Shown here: positions 8,846 through 18,664 of the stretch, one piece after another
How the letters are laid out: each line of letters starts with the position of its first letter
How positions within the stretch are numbered: position 1 is the stretch's first letter
From: Salisapilia sapeloensis
Lineage: Eukaryota > Oomycota > Peronosporomycetes > Peronosporales > Salisapiliaceae
Direction: 5' to 3'
DNA length: 48,757 nt
Assembly (NCBI GenBank): GCA_023334545.1
Contig: JAADVB010000140.1
Coordinates: forward strand, 1 to 48,757
Notes under the pieces: generated by a model
Database searches by the model: none
What the model was told of the DNA's origin: nothing
What the model saw: only the letters and a program-made list of their open reading frames with translations
Position numbers and translations under genes: made by a program

Positions 8846-10720
8846 ATGGAGTTTCTCGTGCACAATACCTCGCACTCTGACCTTGTGGTGGAGCTTTCTT
8901 GGATCGATGCACCAGCGTCTACTGCGAGCTCAGATGCCGCCGCGGACTCGACTGCGACACCTAGCGTGACGGCCAAAGACGGAACGAATGTGCCATTGAC
9001 TTTCCTTGCTCGTCCTAAATTCAGTCTCTTTCAGCCGATTAGTCACTCAATCTTGAGGCAAGTCCAAAACCTTCGCTCGAATGAAGAAAAACAAAATGAC
9101 AATTCTTCGAGAAGCGCATTTACATCCGTCTCGAATGGAAATACTTCCATGAGCGTGTCTGCTCTCAAACCTAGCTTTATGGATACGACAGAAGAGTCTT
9201 CTGACACTATAGACTCAAGTCTACCAGACTGGGTAGCTTTCTGTAGCAGCACAAAAGCTCCTGTCGGTTTCCACCTCCGAAACTGCCCTATTCCAGTGAC
9301 CGATCTCCAGTCTTTTCGTGTCAGGGGTACAAGCGACTAGAACAACATCTTGTAATATCCACTAACAACCAATTACACCCTCTTAGGTGACATCGAGTCC
9401 GTGGAGCTTATCCAAAAGTACTGGGGCCGAGTTGCCATCACAGCCGTCTACTTTCCGCTCGTCGCCGTCATCATTCCGAAATGGGAACAAGTTCTCTCTC
9501 AGTTCCATTCTCGCTCTAGCAAGCAGCTCTTGTACATGATCAGTGGTGCCGGCATCCCGAGGAACTCTAGTCATTCCATGCAAGGCAATTCGACGGAAAT
9601 CACAGCGCAATTGATCACACTCTTCCTTCATCAGTGCTACCCAAGTATCGAAGTCAATCAAGTCCACTCGGGATCCAACATCTTTAGGTACGATGACAAT
9701 GTCCAGTTCATGACACGAGAGCTGCGTCCTCGGCTAGAAGCCCAGAGAGAGATCTTGGTGGAGCGGTCAGGTGAGTCTTGGAAGTCCCACTTTCACGTGA
9801 CAATTGCGTATGCGGACGGTCCGCCCGCCCGTCTAAGTGCCTTGAACGCCTCTCTGCGTATCTACCAGCCTTCCTACCTTCACGCATGGCAGTTGAAAAC
9901 ATTCTGGCATCGAAAGCAGCTTTCGATGGATGACGTCGACTTTCACTCGTTCCAAAACATTGAGGCTGCACCTAGTATATCTGTGGACGACGCAGACGAC
10001 ATGACAAAGAAACTCGTGCTGGAGATGCAAGGATTTCGAGACCAGTTTCTCAACGCAGAGCACGAAGGAGAGGTGCTGGACTTTTGGCTTCGGAAAAGCA
10101 AGAAGCCTGTGCTAGCCGTTCTGTTGATCGAGAAGCCTGGCAAGGACGGTCAAGAGTCTCAGATCGTTGTCAGTCGAGGCATGAACTGCGAAGTGTCCAT
10201 GCCAACGGGGTCTCTCTGTGCCGAGAGAAATGCCATTGGAAGTGCGCTGGCAAAGGATCCGACGCTCACTCGGCGCTCGCTCAAGATGATTGGCGTACTG
10301 GGACTCAACCTGTCGAACAGCAAAAGTAGTACGCCGAATGGAGGGAAAGAAGAAGCAAAGCAAGAAGTGGAAGAGCCTCTGGTGCCAATCACTGTGTCCG
10401 AAGCAGAAGCAGAAGCAGTGGACGATGACGAAAGTCCTGGCAGTGAAGTGGAACCTGGAAAAAGGAGGAAGAGGAGACTGATCAACATGTCTAACTCGTC
10501 GCCGCTGCGGAAACCGAAGCGACCACGAACGTTCTCCTGCGATGAAATAAGCATTGCCGGATTGCAGGATCATGCAGATGTGCACGACCGAAATCCCTTG
10601 GCTCCGTGTGGAGCATGCAAGGAGTGGCTGCTCAAGATAGCTGAAGCAAACCCTTCGTTCCGAATTGTTACGTTCGAAAGCGTCCGATGTGATAACTTTT
10701 ACATTCATCAGCTCATGTGA
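8846..10720 (+). CDS. Cytidine-deaminase-fold protein with long N-terminal extension
   Basis: Two exons (8846-9326, 9387-10720) join across a 60-nt GT..AG intron to give 604 residues. The C-terminal third has the zinc-dependent deaminase signature: LCAERNAI (about 437-444; Cys ligand and proton-shuttling Glu) and APCGACKEW (about 566-574; two Cys ligands), as in free-nucleoside cytidine deaminases. About 120 residues separate the motifs, far more than in a compact CDA. The insert is acidic, then strongly basic (GKRRKRRL, KPKRPRTF), suggesting a nuclear signal. The N-terminal half includes LYMISGAGIPRN and VHSGSNIFRYDDNV; it is globular-looking but I do not recognise it. Substrate is unknown: nucleoside, nucleotide and nucleic acid all remain possible. 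The ATG at 8846 is the first in this frame; the frame is open further upstream but has no earlier ATG there. Confidence 0.8.
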
Positions 10721-10809
10721 GGCAATAGGCTCTCTAGGGAAAATAGTACGCTCCTTCGAATCGCATCATATAGATACATGTTGATTGTTTAGCAACCTAC
10801 GCGACGCAT

Positions 10810-13224
10810 CTACAAACTAGCGAAAGTAGACGGAGAGATACATGCTGCCACTTTACTCTCGAGCGATGATAGCTCATCAGCTTGTGGCACCGCAATCTAC
10901 GCAAACAATAAATAATTATCGCTCGACGATACATGAAAAGTAGATAAGACGTGAGACGTACATCAGAAGGCACATCGTATATGAGCGTGTGCCCATTGGC
11001 ATCACCAACGATCAGGCTCTTGCCATCCGAAGTCCAGCGCACCTTGTCGATGGATTGATCGGTCACCTGCAGCTGCGCCACTGCCATCTCTGTGTCTCTC
11101 CCAACGTGCCACAAGCTCAGCACTCCTGCTCCATCCGCGACAACAAACAACGAGGCGTGGACGGGAGACCATCGGACATCACACACATATTCCGCGGACG
11201 GCTCGAAGGACACAACCGGCTCGTCCGGATGCTCTGTGCTCCAAAGCTTCACAGTCGAGTCCAAAGAAGCTGTCAGCAGTAGACCGTCGCGATGCGGAGG
11301 TACTAGCGGATGGAAATGCGCTGCTGTCACTGGACCGAAATGCGCATTGTGGGTGGCAAAAGGAGATAGGAGCACTTCCTTCGCGTCCATGTTGTTGCTT
11401 TTGGCCGATCCACTCTTGCTCTTCTGTCGATCTAAACTAGTCAAGTACAACTTACCAGCCTCTGTACCTACGTATAACTCTGGTTGCTCTCTTCGATAGA
11501 CAGAAAAGGTGGTGGACGACGCCTCTATCTTTTTGTCTGGTGCGTGTGTCGAATTCGAAGATGGGGCAGTGGTAAATGGGGAGGCTATCCGCAAGTCAAA
11601 GAGCTCCAGTGGCTGTTGTAGCTGGTTCAAATCCCATACACCAACGCGTCCATCGGTGCTCGCCGTCACCAGCCTGAATACGACACAACATTAAAAGACT
11701 TTACACACATACAATAGCAGCTATTCATACTGATGCGAAGTTTTGTTGCCGACGAACGCCATGGCGTAGATCGGATGCGTGTGGCATCCCATCGTTAAAG
11801 ACGTCTTCTGCACAGGCGCCGACTTGGCTCGCGTGTCCCACACGACAAGCTGCCCAGCGTATGTTCCACCGACGACCAGGTGACGCTCGTACGGATGGAA
11901 GCATGCGCTCATAACTTGAGATTGACAGGTGAACCGATACTCTGGTCTTGTCGGCACCATGGTTGACCACAGCAATACCAGACCTTCGGTCACAGCAGCC
12001 AGATCCGTCAGCGCCTGTGCCGAAGCCAGTGCGGTGTCCCAAGGATCTTTGTGCTCTCTCTTCAACGGCGATGAAGACGGACTAAGCATTCCGTCTTGTT
12101 CATCCGCAAGGAAGTTTTGAGCCGTATAGGAAGCTAGGATGAGCTCTGGGAAAAATGGAGAGACATCTGTGTCGGTCACAGCACGATAACGATTCCATGT
12201 GTTGTCGTACAAGTCCACTTTTTTCGTCAGTGTCTGCGTCTGATCTGCGGACACTTCCTCTGTCGGTCCATTTGCGCTGTAGTCAATGGTGACGTCAAAC
12301 TGCTCTGCACTTGCGAGAGCTCTCTCCAATATCCTTGACGTCCGGTCGAGAAAGGATCCAAATGCGTCCGATTCGAATATCGCTTTCTGCTCTTCCTCCG
12401 TCGGAGGTGGCGCCAGTGGCGGCAGCTGACTTCCAGACATGAAATCCCCAGGTATCGACTGATCTGTGTGAGATCGGTGACGAGGAGATGACGCGTCTCG
12501 ACTAGCATTGCGAGAGTGTCGGATAAGAGTTGGCGAGCGAGGAGACGCTGGCAACTCAAGGTCGAAATTGGCTGTCGCAGTTCCTTCCTACATTTTCATG
12601 TTTGTCGGCTTTAGCCAGAAAAATACAAATACAAAAGTACGGGGCGTACATTGTGGACAGAGATATCGTTCTCCAGTGTTATCTCCGTCTGTACATGCTT
12701 TGTGTACGTCTCCACGAGCGTCGGCTGGATGTGGATTTCAGCAACGTTGTTGATCTGCATCATGTAATTTAGGATCCAGAAGTGGTGAAGTACAACACAA
12801 GTCATCTTGTACTTACCGTCGAAAGTGTAGAGAGTTTCTCGGCTAGTGATATTGCCGCCAACACCTGCTTACTCTCACCTTCCTCCTGCCCTTCGTCAGT
12901 AGGTTTCGGTTCATTGGACTGCAGGATGTCCTCGATGAAGCTATTGAACTGTGCTTCGTCGTCCTGAGCACGGTTTCCACTTTCGCTTGCATCTTCTTGG
13001 GTTTTTTCTGTGCTCCTAATGAAGATACATGTGCTTAAGATACTGGTCACTGCACGATGACGCTCTTAAAGTCGCTCAAGGATAGTTTCGCGACGTATAT
13101 TGCACACCACCACATAGGCATAGCGTCTGACATACCTAATTGCGGCTTTCCGGCGGCGGATCTCCTCCAACTTTCGCCGCTTCGCTTCCAATTCGGCAGC
13201 ATGCTTTGCTCGAACCGAGTCCAT
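10810..13224 (-). CDS. DYNC1I: Cytoplasmic dynein intermediate chain (WD40)
   Basis: This subunit of the cytoplasmic dynein 1 motor binds dynactin and light chains at its N-terminus and the heavy chain through a WD40 propeller. Six exons, in transcript order 13136-13224, 12817-13015, 12650-12754, 11731-12587, 10962-11673 and 10810-10896, give 682 residues with all phases matching. The first exon encodes the family's charged helix (HAAELEAKRRKLEEIRRRKA). Then come acidic linkers, ASTDGRVGVWDL, a FLDRTSRILERAL-like segment, and propeller landmarks VVGGTYAGQLVVWD, TASLDSTVKLW, YVCDVRWSPVHASLF and LIVGDANGHTLIYDV. The short last exon (IAVPQADELSSLESKV) matches the conserved C-terminal tail of animal chains. 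Introns are 57-65 nt except the first, 120 nt. It lacks the features of axonemal intermediate chains. It is divergent from the beta-helix gene, with only 96 bp between the two starts. Confidence 0.92.
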
Positions 13225-13320
13225 AATTACTTGCGTCTGATTGTGTCGATAGCGCCTGTAAACGGAAATATCTTGCGATTTGTATGGGGGCGAGTAGCTC
13301 CCGACGAACTCCAGACGAGC
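13225..13320. promoter_or_regulatory. Short shared intergenic promoter region of a divergent gene pair
   Basis: Only 96 bp separate the start codons of the dynein intermediate chain (-) and the beta-helix protein (+). Both promoters and 5' leaders must fit here or overlap the neighbouring first exon. No clear oomycete initiator was found. The assignment rests on gene layout alone. Confidence 0.4.
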
Positions 13321-14430
13321 ATGAGCATCGATCAGAGCACCCAGACGCTGCTTACTTGCCTCGTAGCGTCCATTCTGACATCAGTAGCTGTTGCTACACT
13401 TCTACCAAAGGTTTGCGAGCCTCGAGATGTCCCCACATCTTCCGAAACGACAGGAAGTGAACCAAAGCGCGGTGCCACGGTTCGTCTTGATGAGCTGAAA
13501 GACTATGAGATACCAAGCGCACTTCGTATCGATAGCTACATATCTCCAGACCATCTAAGCAACTTTAGGCACAAGTCTTTATTTGAGCGATGTATTCATA
13601 TTGTCCAAGTACTGACTGAAATCGGTCCATACTTGGATACTTTCTTTCGCATGAACAAATGGAACGCTAGTGTACCTACCTTTACACTCCAGACGCTTCT
13701 AGATGATAAAAGCCGTGATTGGAATGCTCCGAAAATGGTTGGCGCATCCTCCACCAACAGTGTCATCGTCATGGAAGGTGTAGAACCAACAACGTTTCAT
13801 CCAGACAGGATTGTTAACGAAGACCTGTCGACGACTGCCGACGATGCTCAGCACAACCTGATCGTATCCCCTGGAACAGTTGTCCTCGGTGGCACTTTTG
13901 ATCTTACCGAAGGGTCCATCCATTTGGAAGAGGCCGTTCGAATCGAGCCTGGCGTGTACATTAAAGGGCCAGCGATCATCGGTGCCAAATCTACCATTCG
14001 ATCCGGAGCTTATCTTCGTGGCAATGTTATCCTCGGAAGCCACGTTGTCGTGAGAGGAGAGATGAAGAATGCGGTTGTATTGGATTACGCAGAGCTGTGT
14101 CACCCAGGATACTGCGGTGATAGCGTATGTGGCTACAAGAGTCATTTCGGGAATCAAGTGACGACCGCCAACCTCAAGTTGATTTCAAGCAACGTCGTGT
14201 TTCAAATCAGTGGACAACGAATTGATTCCGGACTGAAAAAGATGGGCGTCGTTCTGGGCGACGAAAGTCAACTCGGCTGCTCTAGCGTGACCGATCCAGG
14301 CACAATGCTCCTGCCTCGAACGATCGCGTATCCTTTGTCTAGGTTACCACAGGGAGTCTACGGTCCAGACATGCTAATCAAGAACAACCCGTTGCGAGCT
14401 GGAGTGATGGAGACGACACCACTGAGATAG
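13321..14430 (+). CDS. Membrane-anchored left-handed beta-helix (hexapeptide-repeat) protein
   Basis: This 369-residue single-exon protein starts with a hydrophobic segment (about residues 9-28, TCLVASILTSVAVATLLP) that could be a signal anchor. A helical middle region follows. From about 190 there are hexapeptide-repeat turns (VRIEPGVYIKGPAIIGAKST, SGAYLRGNVILGSHVVV) and the conserved stretch HPGYCGDSVCGYKSHFGNQV, then TTANLKL. That stretch resembles the acetyltransferase or left-handed-helix half of GlmU-like sugar-nucleotide enzymes. The nucleotidyltransferase domain that normally precedes it is absent, so a sugar-nucleotide role is only a possibility; carbonic-anhydrase-like or scaffold functions are alternatives. 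I chose ATG 13321 over the in-frame 13057 because the latter would run through the first exon of the divergent dynein gene. Confidence 0.75.
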   Translation: MSIDQSTQTLLTCLVASILTSVAVATLLPKVCEPRDVPTSSETTGSEPKRGATVRLDELKDYEIPSALRIDSYISPDHLSNFRHKSLFERCIHIVQVLTEIGPYLDTFFRMNKWNASVPTFTLQTLLDDKSRDWNAPKMVGASSTNSVIVMEGVEPTTFHPDRIVNEDLSTTADDAQHNLIVSPGTVVLGGTFDLTEGSIHLEEAVRIEPGVYIKGPAIIGAKSTIRSGAYLRGNVILGSHVVVRGEMKNAVVLDYAELCHPGYCGDSVCGYKSHFGNQVTTANLKLISSNVVFQISGQRIDSGLKKMGVVLGDESQLGCSSVTDPGTMLLPRTIAYPLSRLPQGVYGPDMLIKNNPLRAGVMETTPLR

Positions 14431-14681
14431 ACATGAAGAACGGATATACATAAAGTCTGTGGAAGTCTACTTGTTCCCACAAGTATTCTTATAAACGCTA
14501 AAAGTATGTGGAAAATGTACTTTGTTCATGACTTTTGTGCAAATCACAAATTATAGATTGGCACAGAACTGGTACTTTATGTCAACAGGAATACTGAGAT
14601 ATTAGGTTCATCAAGTTAAGAGACTGGATTTCGACTGGAACTGGATAGGAAGGCAGTGAAGATCGAGTGCGGACTGGCATC

Positions 14682-15837
14682 ATGAAGACACCAACGCAAG
14701 TATCCGGTGCGTTCAGCATGGCGCTACTCACTTGAGCGTTTCCTATTAACTAGTCGAATTTTGTCGTAGTTATCCTAGTCGGCGTCCTCTTGGCGGCGGC
14801 GTTGTGGTATGCTACTGTCATGCCCTTCTGGCTCACCCAGTCGGGTGAGCGAAACGACACGATCTACTACTCCCAGGGCATCGGTATCTGGCTCAACTAC
14901 ACAGAGCATGTTGGTGACCTCGAATTTGACCCAGGCAACGCGCTGTGGATCCCCCCACAGTCCACCGATGCCCACACCTTTGCCTCTCAATGGTCTGAAC
15001 CTCCTTTTCGTTCTTCCTCTTGAATCACACTAAAATGAATTGAATGGCTGTAGCTCTCAGCAGCCAACGTTTTGCAATGACGAGGGCAATGCAACGATCC
15101 CAGGAGAGTTGTACGAGCAATACTGCGAAGTCATGCATGTGTACTGTGGCACGCCAATGCTCTTCCTACAGCTCGTTATGTCCGTCTGCTGCGGCATGGG
15201 TGCCTTAGTCGCAGTCTGGTGCTTCGTCCTCATCACCACGCGACATCGAACTGTCGTCGACCAATACCTCCTGATTCTTTGCGTCTCGCTTGGCGCTATT
15301 CTCATTGCCGTCGGCATGTTCTGGTACTTTCACGTCTTTATGCCTGTCATGGACTCGAAATTCTACGGAAACCAATACACGCGCTGCCATGAGAACTCGG
15401 ACGGCAAAAGCTGTTGGGGAATGGGCACGTCCACCTATCTCGTGCTCATATCTGCAACAGGTTACACTATACTAGGCGTCCTCGTGACGTCGGAAAGCAC
15501 CAACAAGTATCGATCGTTCAAGGTATACTTATGAAGAAAGTGAATGGCTCTATTGGCTAACTCGTTTCCTTACATCCGATAGAAATCTCTTAAACGCTTG
15601 TACGAGAACGCTGCATCCATCGACCTGCCGCCCGCCAGGGTTACTCTAGAACAGACCAGTCTTGGTCAGCACGGCCAAGCTTCAGAGCAGTCTCGGCCTG
15701 TCCAGACATTGCAGAAGACGCCTTCGAGCGTCGGTAAGAGTGGAAGAAGCAGTCGAAGGTCAAGAAACGACTCGTCTCCTGGCAAAAGCTTCAAATACGC
15801 AGCAAAAGGACCGAAAGCAGAGGAAATAGCAAAGTAA
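14682..15837 (+). CDS. Four-span membrane protein, function unknown
   Basis: Four exons (14682-14706, 14770-14992, 15054-15522, 15583-15837) join in frame to 323 residues; the introns are 60-63 nt. Hydrophobic spans are predicted at about 9-29, 125-150, 162-187 and 217-238. The first loop is long (about 95 residues) and carries several cysteines (QCSQQPTFCND, YEQYCEVMHVYCG). A shorter Cys-containing loop lies between spans 3 and 4, and the tail is polar and Ser-rich. The layout, with a large first extracellular loop and a smaller second one, resembles claudin/PMP22-type tetraspan proteins, but I see no diagnostic motif. The starting exon is 25 nt and uses a GTGCGT donor. It is convergent with the WLGC gene, with 58 bp between stops. 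Confidence 0.75.
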
Positions 15838-15895
15838 ACTATACGATAGATATCGAATATACAAATTCGCTTTTCACGATATATGTCGTCTGTTT

Positions 15896-18363
15896 TTAGT
15901 CAGTGTCATTCGATGTACAGCCTAGCCAGCCTTCGACTGCCGGATCACAGGCTTCACCAATGCCAAGCGCTATCTGCTGGCGACGATATTCTATGCTGTA
16001 GATGTTTGAAGAGCACGAAATTGGCATCATTCGGCTACTTACGCATATCCCTTCGTGCACCCGTACGCCAGCCTCACTTTTAAGTTCCACTCTGCATTGG
16101 CGATACATGACACCCTCGCAGAAATCTACAAACTCTGGTGTGAACGTGTAGAAAGAATCAAGATATGCTTGCGGAGTCGGTTGACACACAGATTTTTTAT
16201 GTACGGCGAATTGGGAGAGTGTGGACTCTGTTGCCTTCATCGAACTATTAGATATGCAAGTGGGGGGAGGAAGATTTGTCTTGTTATCACTGGTGCAGTA
16301 GGCATCGTCCAGATTACAAGTTCCTAAGAACCCGTTGCAGCACAGAGGTGTAAGAGAATAGATTGTAAGTTTGCGGAGACTTTTTAAAGGGCTCATGTCT
16401 GAAAGAGTCTCCAGACCGCGAAGAGCAACAAGCTTCATTTTCTTCAGGTTTCCGAGATTCTTGAAAGACGGTAAGCTACGCATACCCACATTTACGGCTA
16501 GTGTTAAGTCTTCAAGTTGAACTAGTCCGTCAAAAGAAGGTATTTTCTCTAAAAACAAGTGAGTTCCGAGGTGAAGGCAAATCAGAGAGCCCATGTCGTC
16601 AAAGAAGTTATCTTCGATTCTCTGCAAATGAGCTCCAAAAGGCTTTCCTTCCACTTGTCTGTAGTAATAAACTAGATTAGTAGCCTGTTGAAAATGTATA
16701 CCAAAACGGCTTGGCTTTTACAATGAGCGCAGTCTTGAAAAAGTGTTTGGCCAATATGGTAACTCAGATGTTTCGGTGTATATCAGTATCCTAGGAGCAT
16801 AATAAAGTGTTAAAAAAGATTTATACAGCCTCCTGTTTGGTGACCTACAGTTCTTCCAGGTATTTACAGTTCTTCATACTTGGAGGTAGCTTAAGCAGTC
16901 TTCGATTCATGAGCATGACATTTCTCACGTATCCAGCTTGAGAGAGAATGTCAACAGAATCGTACACATCTTTCGGGTTCGCCCACTCTTGATAGTTTTT
17001 CGGTGCACGGTAATCATCCACGATGGCAATGCAAGGACACGTTAATTCGACTCCTTCGTCTCTGTAAAAAATTGATCGGTACGCATATGCTACACACTCT
17101 GGATAATCGCCGCAAAGGTATTGTGCTAGTTGTACTCTCGCAAGTGTCGCGAGGATGATTCCTACCCCCGCGACGACAAAGAATAGAGCCAAAACCTTTG
17201 GGACTTTCTTTTGGTAGTTTATAACTTCCAGTGACCTCTTTGCTCGCATCTTACGAAGAGATTTCTGCATCAATACGTCCGTCACCCGCTTTAAGCGATA
17301 CATGAAAGCAGCGTTGCAAAAAAATTGAATTAAAAAATCGGAAACAGAATTGATACGTAGACCTTCGATCGATACACGAAATTGCGCGACATGACTTGGA
17401 CCCACATGCAAACGCGCTAGAAGCTCGAAACTTCCAGCTGGATATATTTGTGTAGCTAAGGCATGCATGTCATGGTCGAGGTGAATACCTCGGTAACAGA
17501 TCAGAAGAGTTAATATTGGGAAGCCGACTGCGATCATCATGTCAAAGACGCAGTCGATCATGACTTCTCTAAAGGCAGAAATGTGCCTCCCTCGTAAGAT
17601 TATAGAGGCATATGATAGACAGTTGAGTGTAATTAGAGCAGTACAAGCGCACAATACTTCTACTGGAAACCCACCCTCCATCATCCTTATGAGCGTAATA
17701 TACTCCATAATCAAGTCCCCCACTTTAGTTACGGTGTTCTATAAAACCAAGAATTAGATCATGATGCATACGCACTATGGTAGCTGTCGAGTATACCCAA
17801 ATCTTGCGATATTTGCCTTCGTAGCCAGTGACGTCCTTCCATACACATTTAAACCATAATGCAGATCCAGTCGACGTCATAATCGCAATAAATTTTGGCT
17901 GGGACAATTCCAAACGTTTGCAAGATTTTTCCTCCTCGGCAATAATACGCCTGGAACGATAGAAGATGATCGCATAGACAACATACCAGTAGAAACAAGC
18001 AATAATGGAAAAGCAGCCTGCAGTTACTCCGACAAGTACTGGTGATGCGGTTGAGAGTAGCCAAAAGTTTCCGTCATCATATTCTGCGGTCTTCATGAGA
18101 TAGTTTACTGTTTCATTTGGAGCAACGTTTAAAGCGATGATCAGCGTTGACCACAATGCTGATACTGTTGCGACGATGAAGATGGCGTAGCCGTAGAAGC
18201 CAAACACTTCTCGAAAACTAAGATGCTTGATAGTCACCAATCTGCTACCTTGCTTGTTTTTACGCTCCGGCAGAATTTTGCGAGTGGTTCCTTTGGCTTT
18301 TGAAGTGACCCCGTCAGCCTTTGGGCCAGTGGCAGTCGGACCAACTAGCTTTGGGCCTTCCAT
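15896..18363 (-). CDS. WLGC-domain membrane protein with leucine-rich repeats
   Basis: Three exons, in transcript order 17797-18363, 16849-17738 and 15896-16658, give 739 residues in consistent frame; introns are 58 and 190 nt. A basic tail precedes about five membrane spans (near 55-77, 110-135, 215-240, 250-273 and 365-388). After the last span comes a Cys-containing segment, then leucine-rich-repeat-like turns (LLKLPPSMKNCKYLEELQVE, LVQLEDLTLAVNVGMRSLP, LGNLKKMKLVALRGLETLS), then a Cys-rich C-terminus with RMMPISC, EYRRQQIALGIGEACDP and the name-giving EGWLGC close to the stop. The WLGC domain is known from oomycete genomes; I know of no assigned function. A surface sensor or receptor with its repeat and WLGC region outside the cytoplasm is inference. 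The first ATG in frame is at 18361-18363. The left-edge partial gene is a paralog. It is divergent from the SAMHD1-like gene. Confidence 0.8.
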
Positions 18364-18664
18364 GCTCAATCGTTCAGAACTATAATTCAAGTGTGAAGGC
18401 TATTCTATTCTTAGGATCTTCATGTCCCAATCTACTTGAAGGGAAGTTGATGCGAAGGATGATGAAAAAGTAGTTGTGATCCTGTATAGTCGATTTCCAG
18501 CTGTTCGAGGTGTCTAGCTTGTGTACCACTGCTGCATCGGTGGTACATGCCAACTTTCCACTTAATTTCACTATGACCTTCCCGGATCTATTTCTGCATC
18601 CTGAAGAGGCAATCGACAAGCCAGCATAAGATATTTGTTCAACCTCATCGCAGTCTAGAGCTAG
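18364..18664. other. Intergenic region shared by divergent WLGC and SAMHD1-like genes
   Basis: This 301-bp stretch separates two start codons. An antisense frame runs through it, but it lacks a good start and overlaps both neighbours. Apart from presumed promoters and leaders I see nothing in it. Confidence 0.4.

Noticed and set aside
10400-10417. Short GAAGCA triplet repeat in the deaminase insert, considered as a microsatellite
   Set aside because: Only three copies; it simply encodes part of the acidic insert.
13057-13320. N-terminal extension of the beta-helix gene to the ATG at 13057
   Set aside because: It runs antisense through the first exon and intron of the well-supported dynein intermediate chain; 13321 gives a sensible anchor sequence instead.
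15996-16042. A consensus-looking intron (GTAAGT ... CTACAG, 47 nt) inside the last WLGC exon
   Set aside because: Removing it shifts the frame and destroys the conserved RMMPISC ... EACDP ... WLGC end, whereas reading through keeps it intact.
17725-17759. Continuing WLGC exon 1 to its in-frame stop at 17725 (FIEHRN)
   Set aside because: A 58-nt intron (17739-17796) with a GTATAC donor joins exon 1 to exon 2 in phase; the read-through stop lies just past its 3' end, in another frame from exon 2.
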